Positions 20,496 through 29,314 are shown, counted from the first letter of the stretch. The stretch: DNA of 64,000 bases from Parapontixanthobacter aurantiacus (GCF_009827635.1 NZ_WTYW01000001.1:1196001-1260000), one strand, 5' to 3'. Notes: generated from the letters alone by a model not told the origin. Translations and numbers: made by a program.

Positions 20496-21302
20496 GCCGG
20501 ACGACCGGGCCGCGTCCCCGCCTTCCGCGCCCTCCAGCCGCTGCTCTTTGTCCGGCTGCCCATCCAGCAGCCACCAGTTCGCCGCGCCCTCCTCGAATGC
20601 GAGAAGCTGCGCATATTCCGCCGCGCCCACATCCCTGAACGTCGCCAGTTTCGGCGCATCGGCGGGTCGCGCCGCCTCCATCCGGTCGAGCCGGTCCTCC
20701 AGCCATTCCGAGGCGTCCGCAATCCTACGCGATGGAACACATGGAACACGGTCCTGCGGTTTGTTTCCCGCCCCCTCAGCGCCCTCCGCCTCATGCCCGA
20801 TCGCAGCCCGTTCGCGAGCAGACGCATCGCAGGCAGCCGCGCGCGCTTCGAACGGTTCGCAAGTGTGGCTCAGGGTCTCGGCTAAGGCCTCACCCCGGCG
20901 CAGCGCGTCGATCTCGTCATCGAGGCTTGCCAGCGCCCCGGCCAGATCCTCCCGCTCCGCCAGCCGGTCCAAGCGCGCGAGGTGTGCCAGCAGCAGCCGG
21001 GAATCGTAGCGCCGCCGCCGCGCCACTTCCTCGCCATGGTAATAGATGGCTTCCTCCACCCCCTCGATCGCGCGTTCGGCCAGCACCTGCTCGGCATGGC
21101 TGCGCGCCGCGAGCAGCGCCGCGTCCCAGGCGCGGGCGAGCGCGGTGGAGCGCCGCCGGGCGCGATAGGCGGTCTGGGCGGAGACGCGCGCGGCCCGGCA
21201 GGCGAGCCGGACATTGCCGTAAAGCTGAAGGTTGGCGAGGAATTCGCCCTGCGCGCGGGGCGTGAAGATCGAGAAGCGATCCGCGGAGGCGATGGCATTC
21301 AT
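20484..21302 (-). CDS. conserved sphingomonad-type hypothetical protein with N-terminal HTH-like region
   Basis: A 272-residue protein of unknown function. The N-terminus reads [30 protein letters not shown], which looks like a helix-turn-helix, somewhat like small terminase or resolvase DNA-binding segments. A helical region with many Arg/Ala follows, including [25 protein letters not shown] and [16 protein letters not shown]. The C-terminal third is low-complexity and acidic. Its ATG overlaps the stop of the upstream gene at 21299-21302 (ATGA), so the two are coupled. No membrane or signal segments are seen. Confidence 0.65.
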   Translation of the reverse strand: MNAIASADRFSIFTPRAQGEFLANLQLYGNVRLACRAARVSAQTAYRARRRSTALARAWDAALLAARSHAEQVLAERAIEGVEEAIYYHGEEVARRRRYDSRLLLAHLARLDRLAEREDLAGALASLDDEIDALRRGEALAETLSHTCEPFEARAAACDASARERAAIGHEAEGAEGAGNKPQDRVPCVPSRRIADASEWLEDRLDRMEAARPADAPKLATFRDVGAAEYAQLLAFEEGAANWWLLDGQPDKEQRLEGAEGGDAARSSGSVE

Positions 21303-21739
21303 CGGGCGGCTCCTTCGGCGGAGTGATTGTCTGGTGCGTTCGGGGTCGGTAGCGGGTCGCCATCCCCCTCGCCGTGCGGATTCGCAAAATCCCCCTCCCC
21401 ATTTGGAAGTAACGCAAATTCCCCCTCCCCTTGGGGGGAGGGGTTAGGGGTGGGGGAGTCGCGGTCAGGGGTGGGAAATTCACTGTCAGGGGTGGGGGCA
21501 CGCCGCAGCCCCGGAAAACGCGGCCTGGGCGGACCGAAGGGCTTGGCGAGCTTGTAGAGGGCATGGGTCGCGCTGCCGGAACGATAGCGGGCATCCGGGC
21601 CGAGCAGGATGGCTTCCTGCTGCGCGTCTCGTGCGAGGCGGCGAATGTCGGGCTTTGCCTGCGCCTCGGCGTGGCGCGCCCAGCGCTGCGCGGCCTCAAT
21701 CGTTTCGCGGGAAGCCCAGGGGGACTGGATCGGCAACAT
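21299..21739 (-). CDS. hypothetical protein with in-frame G-rich repeat insertion
   Basis: A 146-residue protein, unrecognised. Residues 1-75 are ordinary and charged (ETIEAAQRWARHAEAQAKPDIRR). From about residue 80 the sequence becomes low-complexity and Pro/Gly-rich, with PTPNPSPQGEGE and two near-copies of GEGxFA, because a G-rich intergenic-type repeat lies in the reading frame. It is translationally coupled to the next gene by an ATGA overlap. The C-terminal half may be an accident of repeat insertion rather than functional sequence. Confidence 0.5.
   Translation of the reverse strand: MLPIQSPWASRETIEAAQRWARHAEAQAKPDIRRLARDAQQEAILLGPDARYRSGSATHALYKLAKPFGPPRPRFPGLRRAPTPDSEFPTPDRDSPTPNPSPQGEGEFALLPNGEGDFANPHGEGDGDPLPTPNAPDNHSAEGAAR
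21383..21500. repeat. cluster of G/C-rich repeats inside a coding frame
   Basis: Two copies of CGCAAAxTCCCCCTCCCC begin 30 bases apart (21383 and 21413). They are followed by a palindrome CCCCTCCCC-TTGG-GGGGAGGGG and three near-copies of GTCAGGGGTGGG/GTTAGGGGTGGG. In sphingomonads similar palindromes are dispersed intergenic repeats; here they fall inside an open frame. Confidence 0.7.
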
Positions 21740-21868
21740 GGGAACGGTTCTCCTTTTCAGGGACGAAGGGGAACCGGACTATTTAGCGGGAATGTGGGAA
21801 GTAGGAAAATTAGGAGTAATTTCGAGATTCATTGGGCAATCCAGCCTTTCTCATGTTATAAAAAGAGA

Positions 21869-22057
21869 ATGGCTTATTCAATTTCTTACATAAAGGCGTC
21901 GCGCCCGGAAGCGGAAGAGCGATTTAATGGGAACTTCTCTGACGCTAAGATTATAGGGCGCAATGCCGTCGACTCTGGCGAATATGATCGGGTCGAAATT
22001 CGCGACAACCAAAATAAACTTGTCTGGCATTATCCACGGGCATTGCGCCCGGCATAA
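21869..22057 (+). CDS. small hypothetical protein (62 aa)
   Basis: The frame begins MAYSISYIKASRPEAEERF and ends with VEIRDNQNKLVWHYPRALRPA, a C-terminus of a type seen in small alphaproteobacterial proteins of unknown function (amphipathic, with a final VEIRD...HYPR-like strand). A purine-rich AAAGAGA directly before the ATG is a poor ribosome site. The gene sits at the left end of an AT-richer patch. A small hairpin (TAGCCGA/TCGGCTA, 22081-22104) follows. Confidence 0.45.
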   Translation: MAYSISYIKASRPEAEERFNGNFSDAKIIGRNAVDSGEYDRVEIRDNQNKLVWHYPRALRPA

Positions 22058-22258
22058 AGAACCACAAGGACAGACGCAGCTAGCCGACCCGAACCGTTCG
22101 GCTATCCTAGTTAGTAAGATTGCCGCATGTGGGTGACGACTATTAGTCCGATCCGCCTCAGGGACGCTGTGAAGGCGGGAAGAAGCGCGCCGCAAACCTT
22201 TCGGCTGGCTGGCGCAGTACGATTTTCGAGATAACTGCGAAGCTTCGTTGGGAGACCC

Positions 22259-23251
22259 CTAAAGGCCTTTCCAGTTGTCTCCTTCGAAATCGAACGAGAT
22301 TGTCTCACCGTAGCGAGGATGCCGCTTGTCAAGCTTGTTCATGAAGTCCTCGTAATCCTCACTGAAATCCATAATCGTACACACCGAGGCCAAGTGTTCG
22401 CGCAACTTTGGATGACCAAGGTCGGGTGTTAGCCGCTGTTGAAGCGTACCCTTCCGCTTGCCTGAGGGGGTCTTGGGTTCGGTCCCCTTCAACTCTGCCA
22501 GCACGCCGGGCGCGAGACGGCGATAGACGATATCATTAGTAAGATGTCCAAAATACTGAGGGCGCTTGACCGTATCATGCGGAAAATCCAAACCGCGAAG
22601 TCGGAAAAGCTGCTCATAGAATTCATCCGGAAATGTTTTTACCCATGGTTGAAGTTCCTTGGCGATGAATTGTTCAAGGATTTTAGCCAGCGCGTCGCTT
22701 GCACGATCGCGTTGATAGCCCGTCGCCTCGTCAACCAGCGCCAAAATCCCGACACGGGCGAATCCACGAATAAGAATCTCAGCTTGCGCAGCAACGCGCT
22801 CTTGCGATTCTGTCAGTACCCCGGCCTTTCGCGCGTCCAAGTATACGTCGCAAACCATTTGCAATAATTCAGCACGATACCCATTTGCCCGTTGCCCGTG
22901 CTTGTTCACGAAATCGATCGGGTCGAGGACGTCCCTTATCTCTTTGGATACGAAAGGCAGGAGATTCTTCGCGGCGATAAAATTTGGCAATTCGGTGCGC
23001 GCATAACTGCCCTTCCAAGGACGTCCCAAGGCCGTCATGAACGCCTTCGATATCATCAATCGAGTGCCGTCCGATGTCACAGCTACAGGCAGATTTAGGC
23101 CTGCGATCTCTAACTCCCCTTCGTGCGTAGCGTCAGGGAGGTGCGCGCTCCATCTAGCTACTGCTGCCTTCTTAGCAATTTCCCTCCGCTCTTGCTTTGA
23201 GAGTTTTTCCGCGCGGGCAGAACCGCCTTTAGATTGGGGAGTTTCATTCAT
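22259..23251 (-). CDS. P63C domain-containing protein
   Basis: A 330-residue protein whose C-terminal third matches the P63C domain (FPDEFYEQLFRLRGLDFPHD, RPQYFGHLTNDIVYRRLAPGVLAEL, HPKLREHLASVCTIM). The N-terminus is basic and helical (EKLSKQERREIAKKAAVARW). P63C proteins are common in phages and genomic islands and their function is not settled. The start MNETPQSKGG is preferred; the longer frame would run through the repeated GCAAGCAT operator. Lower GC than neighbouring core genes and neighbouring gene fragments suggest horizontal transfer. Confidence 0.8.
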   Translation of the reverse strand: MNETPQSKGGSARAEKLSKQERREIAKKAAVARWSAHLPDATHEGELEIAGLNLPVAVTSDGTRLMISKAFMTALGRPWKGSYARTELPNFIAAKNLLPFVSKEIRDVLDPIDFVNKHGQRANGYRAELLQMVCDVYLDARKAGVLTESQERVAAQAEILIRGFARVGILALVDEATGYQRDRASDALAKILEQFIAKELQPWVKTFPDEFYEQLFRLRGLDFPHDTVKRPQYFGHLTNDIVYRRLAPGVLAELKGTEPKTPSGKRKGTLQQRLTPDLGHPKLREHLASVCTIMDFSEDYEDFMNKLDKRHPRYGETISFDFEGDNWKGL

Positions 23252-23263
23252 TGAGATCAATCC

Positions 23264-23318
23264 ATGCTTGCTAACTTTCCTTGCAAGCATATGCTTGCCA
23301 AAAATTATTTGCAAGCAT
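23264..23318 (-). promoter_or_regulatory. four-copy GCAAGCAT operator upstream of the P63C gene
   Basis: The 8-mer GCAAGCAT or its complement occurs at 23264-23271, 23283-23290, 23291-23298 and 23311-23318. The middle two form a perfect 16-bp palindrome (GCAAGCATATGCTTGC). Same-orientation copies are 27-28 bases apart. The cluster lies 13-67 bases upstream of the chosen start, where a repressor would act. Confidence 0.65.
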
Positions 23319-23529
23319 TGGAATCCTATTATCAGTAACGAGTCACCTTAAATCGTCACACTGGTTCGTAATTTGGAGTTAGATGGTGTCGGGAAAGTTT
23401 GCATTTTGGTCGTCTGCTTGACCATTTTGATGCCCCGCAGATCCCTGCGAATTCATTTTCACATGCTTTTTAAAGTGATGCAATTAATGAACGAGATGAA
23501 CCTCTGGATCGCGATGCTGACCTTCTCCA

Positions 23530-23604
23530 CGTCCGCACCGCCCTTTCCCACCATCGGCTTCAGATACTTGCCCGTGAAGCTGCGCGGTTCCTCTGCCACG
23601 TCCC
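23530..23604 (-). pseudogene. UvrA C-terminal remnant, copy nearly identical to resident uvrA
   Basis: On the minus strand one frame reads [21 protein letters not shown], almost the same as the end of the intact UvrA ([21 protein letters not shown]). At the DNA level 52 bases (23552-23603) match 24140-24191 with two differences. There is no start codon or upstream ABC domain, so this is a fragment. The frame then runs into AT-rich unrelated sequence. Confidence 0.75.
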
Positions 23605-23607
23605 TCG

Positions 23608-23627
23608 GCCCCGGCCTACGCCGGGGC
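23608..23627. repeat. REP-like palindrome
   Basis: GCCCCGGC and GCCGGGGC form a perfect 8-bp stem around a four-base loop (CTAC on plus, GTAG on minus). The architecture is the same as the palindromes at 46803 and 47137 (ATCCCGGC-GCAG-GCCGGGAT), suggesting one dispersed family. Confidence 0.7.
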
Positions 23628-23629
23628 AA

Positions 23630-23752
23630 GCTCGTTCCAGGTCGCGCGTTCCAAAAGCGGCTTGAGGTACTGACCCGTATAACTGCGTTTCACCGTCGCG
23701 ACATATTCCGGAACGCCTTGCGCAACGATCTCCCCGCCGCGCGCGGCCACGA
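23630..23752 (-). pseudogene. second, divergent UvrA C-terminal remnant
   Basis: The minus strand encodes [20 protein letters not shown] followed by TGQYLKPLLERATW and a TAG, the typical last 35 residues of a UvrA. It differs from the resident protein ([21 protein letters not shown]), so it comes from another UvrA lineage. Upstream it degenerates into unrelated sequence. It lies in a different frame from the adjacent remnant and directly abuts a REP-like palindrome at its 3' end. Confidence 0.75.
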
Positions 23753-23803
23753 ATTGCAGCCGCGCTAGCGAACGGGCGAGATTTTCCTGAACGTAACTGT
23801 CGC

Positions 23804-23974
23804 TCAGATGTCGTCCGCGACGTCCTCAGCCGTGTCTTCGACTTCCTCGACGCAATCGGTGTCTTCGGGAAGGCAGGTTGCCGCGGCGGCACCGGCGCCG
23901 GCGGCGGCCAGGGTGGCGCAGCCCGAGGTGGCAAATGCTGCGAGGACGGTGGCGGCTAGACCGATCTTCTTCAT
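23804..23974 (-). CDS. small lipoprotein (56 aa)
   Basis: The frame has a good GGGAGA ribosome site nine or so bases before the ATG and encodes MKKIGLAATVLAAFATSGC, a lipoprotein signal with lipobox ATSGC (Cys19). The mature part is short: an Ala/Gly stretch, then two cysteines (TCLPEDTDC) and a strongly acidic tail EEVEDTAEDVADDI. The family is unknown. It is too short for standard ORF cut-offs. It sits between the uvrA gene and the UvrA remnants. Confidence 0.65.
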   Translation of the reverse strand: MKKIGLAATVLAAFATSGCATLAAAGAGAAAATCLPEDTDCVEEVEDTAEDVADDI

Positions 23975-24085
23975 GTCGTTTCTCCCTTGTTAAACAACAA
24001 ACCAATGGAGCGCCGATGCGGGCGTTCCGAGATTGTCATTGGTTAAGAAAGACGGGCGACCGCCCTGATACGCAGTGCAGGCGGG

Positions 24086-27000
24086 CTATTCCGCAGCCTC
24101 GGTTTCAGCTTCCGCCTGCCGCTCTGCGCTCTTGCCCAGCATCGGCTTCAGATACTTGCCGGTGAAGCTGCGCGGTTCCTCCGCCACGTCCTCCGGCGTG
24201 CCTTGCGCGACGATCTCCCCGCCGCGCACGCCGCCACCCGGCCCCAGATCGAGGATATGGTCGGCGGTCTTGATGACGTCGAGATTGTGCTCGATCACCA
24301 CGACCGAATTGCCCTGGTCGACCAACCGGTGCAGCACTTCCAGGAGCTTCCTCACATCCTCGAAATGCAGGCCCGTCGTCGGTTCGTCGAGGATATAGAG
24401 CGTCTGCCCGGTCGACCGCTTCGCCAGTTCCTTCGCCAGCTTCACCCGCTGCGCCTCTCCGCCCGACAGCGTCGTCGCCTGCTGACCGACCTTGACGTAG
24501 CCGAGGCCGACTTCGTTCAGCATCGCCATCTTGTCGCGGATCGGGGGGACGGCCTTGAAGAACTCCTCCGCATCCTCGATCGTCATGTCGAGGACGTCGG
24601 CGATGCTCATGCCTTTGAAGCGGACTTCCAGCGTCTCCCGGTTGTAGCGCTTGCCGCCGCATTCCTCGCAGGTGACGTAGACGTCGGGGAGGAAGTGCAT
24701 CTCGATCTTGATGAGGCCGTCGCCCTGGCACGCCTCGCACCGGCCGCCCTTCACGTTGAAGCTGAACCGGCCGGGCTTGTAGCCGCGCGCCTGGCTTTCC
24801 GGCAGGCCGGCGAACCAGTCGCGGATATTGGTGAAGGCGCCGGTATAGGTCGCCGGGTTGGAGCGCGGGGTGCGGCCGATGGGGGACTGGTCGATCTCGA
24901 TCACCTTGTCGCAATGCTCGAGGCCGGTGACCTTGTCATGCGCGCCCGCGATGATGCGCGCGCCATTGAGGGTGCGGGCGGCGGAGGCGTAGAGCGTGTC
25001 GATGGTGAAGCTCGACTTGCCGCTGCCCGATACGCCGGTGACGCAGGTGAAGGTGCCGAGCGGCAGGCTGGCGGTGACGCCCGCGAGGTTGTTCGCCCGC
25101 GCATTGTGGACCGTCAACTCGTGGCCGTTGCCCTTGCGGCGGGTGGTGGGGACCGCGATCTCGCGCCGTCCGGTTAGGTAGTCGGCGGTGAGCGAGCCCT
25201 TCGCCTTCATGATCTGCTTCAGCGTGCCCTGTGCGACGACCTCGCCGCCGCGCACCCCTGCGCCGGGGCCGAGATCGACGATATGGTCGGCGGTGCGGAT
25301 CGCGTCCTCGTCATGCTCGACCACGATCACCGTATTGCCGAGGTCGCGCAGGCGCTTCAGCGTTTCGAGGAGGCGGTCATTGTCGCGCTGGTGCAGGCCG
25401 ATCGACGGCTCGTCGAGGACGTAGAGCACGCCCGACAGGCCGCTGCCGATCTGGCTGGCGAGGCGGATCCGCTGGCTTTCCCCGCCCGACAGCGTGCCCG
25501 AGGTCCGGTCGAGATTGAGGTAGTCGAGTCCGACATCGTCGAGGAAGCCCAGCCGCTCGTTGATTTCCTTGAGGATGGCGCGGGCGATCTGGCGCTGCTG
25601 CTCGGTCAGGCGATCCTCGATGGCGAGGAACCACTTCTTCGCATCCGCCACGCTCATGCGGGTCGGTTGGCTGATGTCCGTCCCGGCGATCTTCACCGCC
25701 AGCGCCTTGTCGTTGAGCCGCGCCCCGCCGCACGCCTCGCAAGGTTGGGCGGTCTGGAACTTCGCGAGTTCCTCGCGCATCCACGCGCTTTCGGTCTGGC
25801 GCATCCGGCGGTTGAGATTGCCGATGACCCCCTCGAACGCCTTCTTGACGGTGTATTGCTTGCGCCCGTCCTTGAAGGTCAGCGGCACGGCCTTGCCCTT
25901 CGTTCCGAACAGGATGACGTCGCGCACCTCTGCATCGAGTTCGTTCCACGGCGTCGCGAGGTCGAAGTCGTAGGCCTTGGCGAGGCTGGAGAGCACCTGC
26001 ATGTAATAGGGCGACGGCGGGTTCGACTTCGCCCACGGCACGACCGCGCCCTTCTTCAGCGACAGTTCCTCGTTCGGGACGACGAGTTGCGGGTCGAACA
26101 GCTGCTTTTCCCCGATGCCGTCGCAGGTCGAACAGGCACCCTGCGGCGCGTTGAACGAGAACAGGCGCGGTTCGACTTCCTCGATGGTGAAGCCGCTGAC
26201 GGGGCAAGAGAAACGCTCGGAAAAGACGATCCGGTTCTCTGGCAGGCCCGCCCCCTTCATCGCCCCGCCCTTTTCGGACACGCCCGATTGCTCCGTGCCC
26301 TCGCCCTCGCCAGCCGGCCCGATGACCGCGGTGCGAACGTCCTGCCGATGCGACAGGGCCTCGGCGACGGTCGTATCGGCGAGATCGACATAGGCAAGAC
26401 CATCGGCCAGTTTCAGCGCGGTTTCGAAGCTGTCGGCAAGGCGCGTTTCGAGATCGGGCTTCACCGCCAGCCGGTCGACGACGACCTCGATATCGTGCTT
26501 GAACTTCTTGTCGAGCGCGGGCGCGTCCTCGATCGCGTAGAACTCGCCGTCGATGCGGACACGCGTGAAGCCCGCCTTCTGCCATTCGGCGAGCTCCCTG
26601 CGATATTCGCCCTTGCGTCCGCGCACCACCGGCGCGAGCAGATAGAGCCGCGTGCTTTCGGGCAAGGTCATCACCCGGTCGACCATGTTGGACACGGTCT
26701 GCGCCTCGATCGGCAGGCCGGTCGCAGGGCTGTAGGGAACGCCCACGCGCGCCCATAAAAGCCGCATGTAGTCGTAGATCTCGGTCACGGTCGCCACGGT
26801 GGAGCGAGGATTGCGCGACGTCGTCTTCTGCTCGATCGAGATGGCGGGCGAGAGCCCGTCAATATGCTCGACATCGGGCTTCTGCATCATTTCGAGGAAT
26901 TGGCGGGCATAGGCCGACAGGCTTTCGACGTAGCGCCGCTGTCCTTCGGCATAGATCGTGTCGAAGGCGAGGCTCGACTTGCCGCTGCCCGAGAGGCCGG

Positions 27001-27094
27001 TGATGACGATCAGGCTGTCGCGCGGCAGGTCGATGTCCACGCCCTTGAGATTGTGCTCGCGCGCGCCGCGCACCGAAATCTTGGTTAATGCCAT
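24086..27094 (-). CDS. uvrA: excinuclease ABC subunit UvrA
   Basis: DNA-damage recognition ATPase of nucleotide excision repair, loading UvrB. The 1002-residue product has two ABC modules: Walker A motifs GLSGSGKSS (N-terminal) and GVSGSGKSS (C-terminal), signatures [14 protein letters not shown] and [15 protein letters not shown], and zinc-finger cysteines including CSTCDG, CEACGG and [17 protein letters not shown]. It is slightly long because of an insert near residue 270 ([15 protein letters not shown]). A LexA box lies 12 bases upstream of the ATG, so it should be SOS-induced. Fragments of other UvrA C-termini lie downstream. Confidence 0.97.
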   Translation of the reverse strand: MALTKISVRGAREHNLKGVDIDLPRDSLIVITGLSGSGKSSLAFDTIYAEGQRRYVESLSAYARQFLEMMQKPDVEHIDGLSPAISIEQKTTSRNPRSTVATVTEIYDYMRLLWARVGVPYSPATGLPIEAQTVSNMVDRVMTLPESTRLYLLAPVVRGRKGEYRRELAEWQKAGFTRVRIDGEFYAIEDAPALDKKFKHDIEVVVDRLAVKPDLETRLADSFETALKLADGLAYVDLADTTVAEALSHRQDVRTAVIGPAGEGEGTEQSGVSEKGGAMKGAGLPENRIVFSERFSCPVSGFTIEEVEPRLFSFNAPQGACSTCDGIGEKQLFDPQLVVPNEELSLKKGAVVPWAKSNPPSPYYMQVLSSLAKAYDFDLATPWNELDAEVRDVILFGTKGKAVPLTFKDGRKQYTVKKAFEGVIGNLNRRMRQTESAWMREELAKFQTAQPCEACGGARLNDKALAVKIAGTDISQPTRMSVADAKKWFLAIEDRLTEQQRQIARAILKEINERLGFLDDVGLDYLNLDRTSGTLSGGESQRIRLASQIGSGLSGVLYVLDEPSIGLHQRDNDRLLETLKRLRDLGNTVIVVEHDEDAIRTADHIVDLGPGAGVRGGEVVAQGTLKQIMKAKGSLTADYLTGRREIAVPTTRRKGNGHELTVHNARANNLAGVTASLPLGTFTCVTGVSGSGKSSFTIDTLYASAARTLNGARIIAGAHDKVTGLEHCDKVIEIDQSPIGRTPRSNPATYTGAFTNIRDWFAGLPESQARGYKPGRFSFNVKGGRCEACQGDGLIKIEMHFLPDVYVTCEECGGKRYNRETLEVRFKGMSIADVLDMTIEDAEEFFKAVPPIRDKMAMLNEVGLGYVKVGQQATTLSGGEAQRVKLAKELAKRSTGQTLYILDEPTTGLHFEDVRKLLEVLHRLVDQGNSVVVIEHNLDVIKTADHILDLGPGGGVRGGEIVAQGTPEDVAEEPRSFTGKYLKPMLGKSAERQAEAETEAAE

Positions 27095-27105
27095 AAAGCG
27101 GATCT

Positions 27106-27120
27106 GTTCCTGAATTGTTC
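27106..27120 (-). promoter_or_regulatory. LexA (SOS) box upstream of uvrA
   Basis: GTTC-CTGAATT-GTTC matches the alphaproteobacterial GTTC-N7-GTTC consensus exactly and lies 12 bases before the uvrA start codon. The position overlaps the transcription or translation start region, consistent with LexA repression of uvrA. Confidence 0.85.
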
Positions 27121-27278
27121 GCCAGCGTCAAGACGAGATGGATGGCCGCGCGCTACATGGTGATTGTTAACCTAATTACGAGTGCGCTTACGGATTTGCC
27201 GGCATGCGGGTGGCTTTTCTGGCACTACAGCGACGAAATATCCGGCTGCGTTAAATCTGGCTTGCGCTTTTAGAGATA

Positions 27279-27334
27279 TCGTAGAAATACTACGAACTTA
27301 ATGGGGGATTTTCGGCTCGCTCTGGCGGGCCGAA
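27279..27334 (+). promoter_or_regulatory. palindrome and leader hairpin upstream of the propeller lipoprotein gene
   Basis: A dyad TCGTAG-N5-CTACGA (27279-27295) is followed at 27311-27334 by a ten-pair hairpin (TTCGGCTCGC/GCGGGCCGAA, one U-G pair, loop UCUG) ending just before the ribosome site GGGGG. The first may be an operator, the second a leader structure. No T-run follows, so it is not a simple terminator. Confidence 0.4.
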
Positions 27335-27347
27335 CTTGGGGGTCATA

Positions 27348-28898
27348 ATGAAAATTTACGCACTATTGGTGTCGGTTTCCGGCATGGTTCTACTCGCTGG
27401 TTGCGGCGGAGACGATGGATCATCCAGACCGCCAACCGGGGGCAGTACGCCGAATTTGAACGTCACCCTTTCGCAAACTTCGGCGAATGTCAGCGTGGAA
27501 GAAGGCGCAAGCGCCAAATTCGGGTTCACGGCAAACTACTCGGGAAGCACTTCCAGCCCGATCGTTGCCGATGTCGCAATCGGCGGTAGGCGATACGTGC
27601 TGGATGGCGCCCCGGTGCAGTCGGGTTCGAGCTACACCGTAAATCTATCGACCGTGCCACTTGCGGCCGGTGGCGCCACGACCAGCGAAGTGCAGTTTCG
27701 GCTCTGCACGACCGCCGCCTGTAGCACTGTTTATCCTGGTTCCACTAAGACCTTTACAGTGAACCTCGATGTCAAGTTGGGCGACTGGGGCATGTTCCAG
27801 CGCAATGCCGCGCACACGGGTTATGTCGCGGCTCGGTACGAACCCGCTGACTTCGAAGATTCTTGGAGCTGGGCACCAGCAGATGGCAATACGCTTGAAA
27901 TGTCGGCCACTCGCGGAAGCGTATTCGTAACCGAGCGGCAATATTTCGGGACGAGCGTGGTTCATGCCCTCAGGGCATCGGATGGTTCAATACGATGGAC
28001 GCGATCGCTGGGAGAGCAGGCCTACGTCAGCGGCCCGAGCTTCAGCGATAACCGGGTTTTTATCACATCCATGCAAAACTCATCGGATAATAACCCGCAA
28101 TGGGTTCTCGATGCATCGAGTGGAACGTTGCTTCAACAGATGCAGTTCGGTTCGCAATGGCATGACTTCGCTCAACCTACGGTTTTCGATGGTTCTGTAT
28201 ACGTAGCCGCCGGTTACTACGGAAACGAAGTATACAATTTCGATTATGTCGCTGGAACGCTGCTGTGGCAGGCTAGTGGTACTGGCGGTAACATTTGGGA
28301 TGGCCAGAGCGTCGCTGCCGATCAAGATTACGTGTACTATTACTCCGGAGCGTTCATGGACGTCTTCGACCGGTCTACTGGCGGGAAAATAACCTCAATG
28401 GCCGATCCGAATTTCGAGTGGCGAGGCTATGGCTGGGACGGCGCGCCCATAATCGGAACGGATGGACTTGTTTTCGGCTTTTCCTCTCCGCGAATGTACA
28501 ATTCCGAAACGAAACTGGCTGGGTATTCCCTCCCACAGAGACGGCAAATATGGATTTCCGAAAATTCTTACACGACTGCTCCTGCCTTTGCGAATGGACG
28601 CCTGTTCGCCGCCCGGCATGGTCTTCAACTGATTGATGCTATCAATCAGGCAACTGGATCCGTTGCATTTTCCGTAGCGTTTCCAGATAGCGAGACGGCA
28701 AACAGTAATATCGTGATTGCCAGCAACCTCTTGTTCGTAAGTTCAGCCAGCAAAACTTACGCGTTCGATTTGTCGCAAACCAATTATCCGATAGTCTGGC
28801 AACGTGATGGTGGCGCAAGGTGGCTCGCAATTTCGCCAGACAACCAACTGCTGATCGGAGATGACAAGCATATCGCGGCAGTTTCGCTATATAAGTAA
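27348..28898 (+). CDS. PQQ-like beta-propeller lipoprotein
   Basis: A 516-residue exported lipoprotein: signal peptide MKIYALLVSVSGMVLLAGC with lipobox LAGC, then a Gly/Asp/Ser linker and an Ig-like domain (about 30-140). From about 145 there are BamB/PQQ-type propeller blades, for example VVHALRASDGSIRWTRSL, WVLDASSGTLLQQ, NFDYVAGTLLWQA, and VFDRSTGGKI. No catalytic residues for a quinoprotein dehydrogenase are evident, so a scaffold or binding role is more likely. The chosen ATG follows a GGGGG site. GC content is lower than the core genes nearby, hinting at transfer. Confidence 0.8.
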   Translation: MKIYALLVSVSGMVLLAGCGGDDGSSRPPTGGSTPNLNVTLSQTSANVSVEEGASAKFGFTANYSGSTSSPIVADVAIGGRRYVLDGAPVQSGSSYTVNLSTVPLAAGGATTSEVQFRLCTTAACSTVYPGSTKTFTVNLDVKLGDWGMFQRNAAHTGYVAARYEPADFEDSWSWAPADGNTLEMSATRGSVFVTERQYFGTSVVHALRASDGSIRWTRSLGEQAYVSGPSFSDNRVFITSMQNSSDNNPQWVLDASSGTLLQQMQFGSQWHDFAQPTVFDGSVYVAAGYYGNEVYNFDYVAGTLLWQASGTGGNIWDGQSVAADQDYVYYYSGAFMDVFDRSTGGKITSMADPNFEWRGYGWDGAPIIGTDGLVFGFSSPRMYNSETKLAGYSLPQRRQIWISENSYTTAPAFANGRLFAARHGLQLIDAINQATGSVAFSVAFPDSETANSNIVIASNLLFVSSASKTYAFDLSQTNYPIVWQRDGGARWLAISPDNQLLIGDDKHIAAVSLYK

Positions 28899-29314
28899 CG
28901 TTAGTCTGAACCGATGAACGAGGCTTCTCTGACATAATATCGAGATTTCCCGCCCCCGTAAGATAGGGAGCGGGTGGATCAGGTCAGGCTGAGACGCGCG
29001 TGCGCTTTCGACGGAGAAATTTAATGATGACGGTCGCTGAGGAACGCAGCGCTTCGTCTTCATTTCATGAAGTGTGCAGGCTGACTCTCAAGAAGAGGCA
29101 ATCTCAACGCGCGTAGACGGCGGCGAAATCTAAAACTTCGCCTGATGTCATGGGTCGGCTGTGTTTCCGAATTGTTCGCTATGGTCCAAGGCGATGCGAC
29201 GCGCGGGGGAAGTCCCTGCGACGCCGCTTTCGGGTCATGTGGTAACGCTTGCATCAAAAATAATGTCCGCCCCGCGATATGCAGGACGGGCGGTGACGAA
29301 GTTGATGTGGCCGG
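28899..29314. other. 416-base non-coding gap
   Basis: No convincing gene was found. A hairpin-like CCCGCCCC/GGGAGCGGG pair near 28950-28975 could terminate the propeller gene. A 30-codon frame at 29024-29116 has a GGAG site but no recognisable product. The gap separates convergent genes. Confidence 0.5.

Noticed and set aside
21383-21500. G-rich repeats considered as an attachment site or CRISPR
   Set aside because: Units are short, irregular and palindromic, with no spacers, integrase or matching second copy at the other end of the patch.
23560-23934. A 124-codon minus-strand frame over the UvrA fragments
   Set aside because: It runs in a different frame from the UvrA remnants and the small lipoprotein, which explain the sequence better.
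29024-29116. A 30-codon frame with a GGAG site in the 28.9-29.3 kb gap
   Set aside because: Too short, with no signal or motif and no conserved context visible; only mentioned in the gap note.
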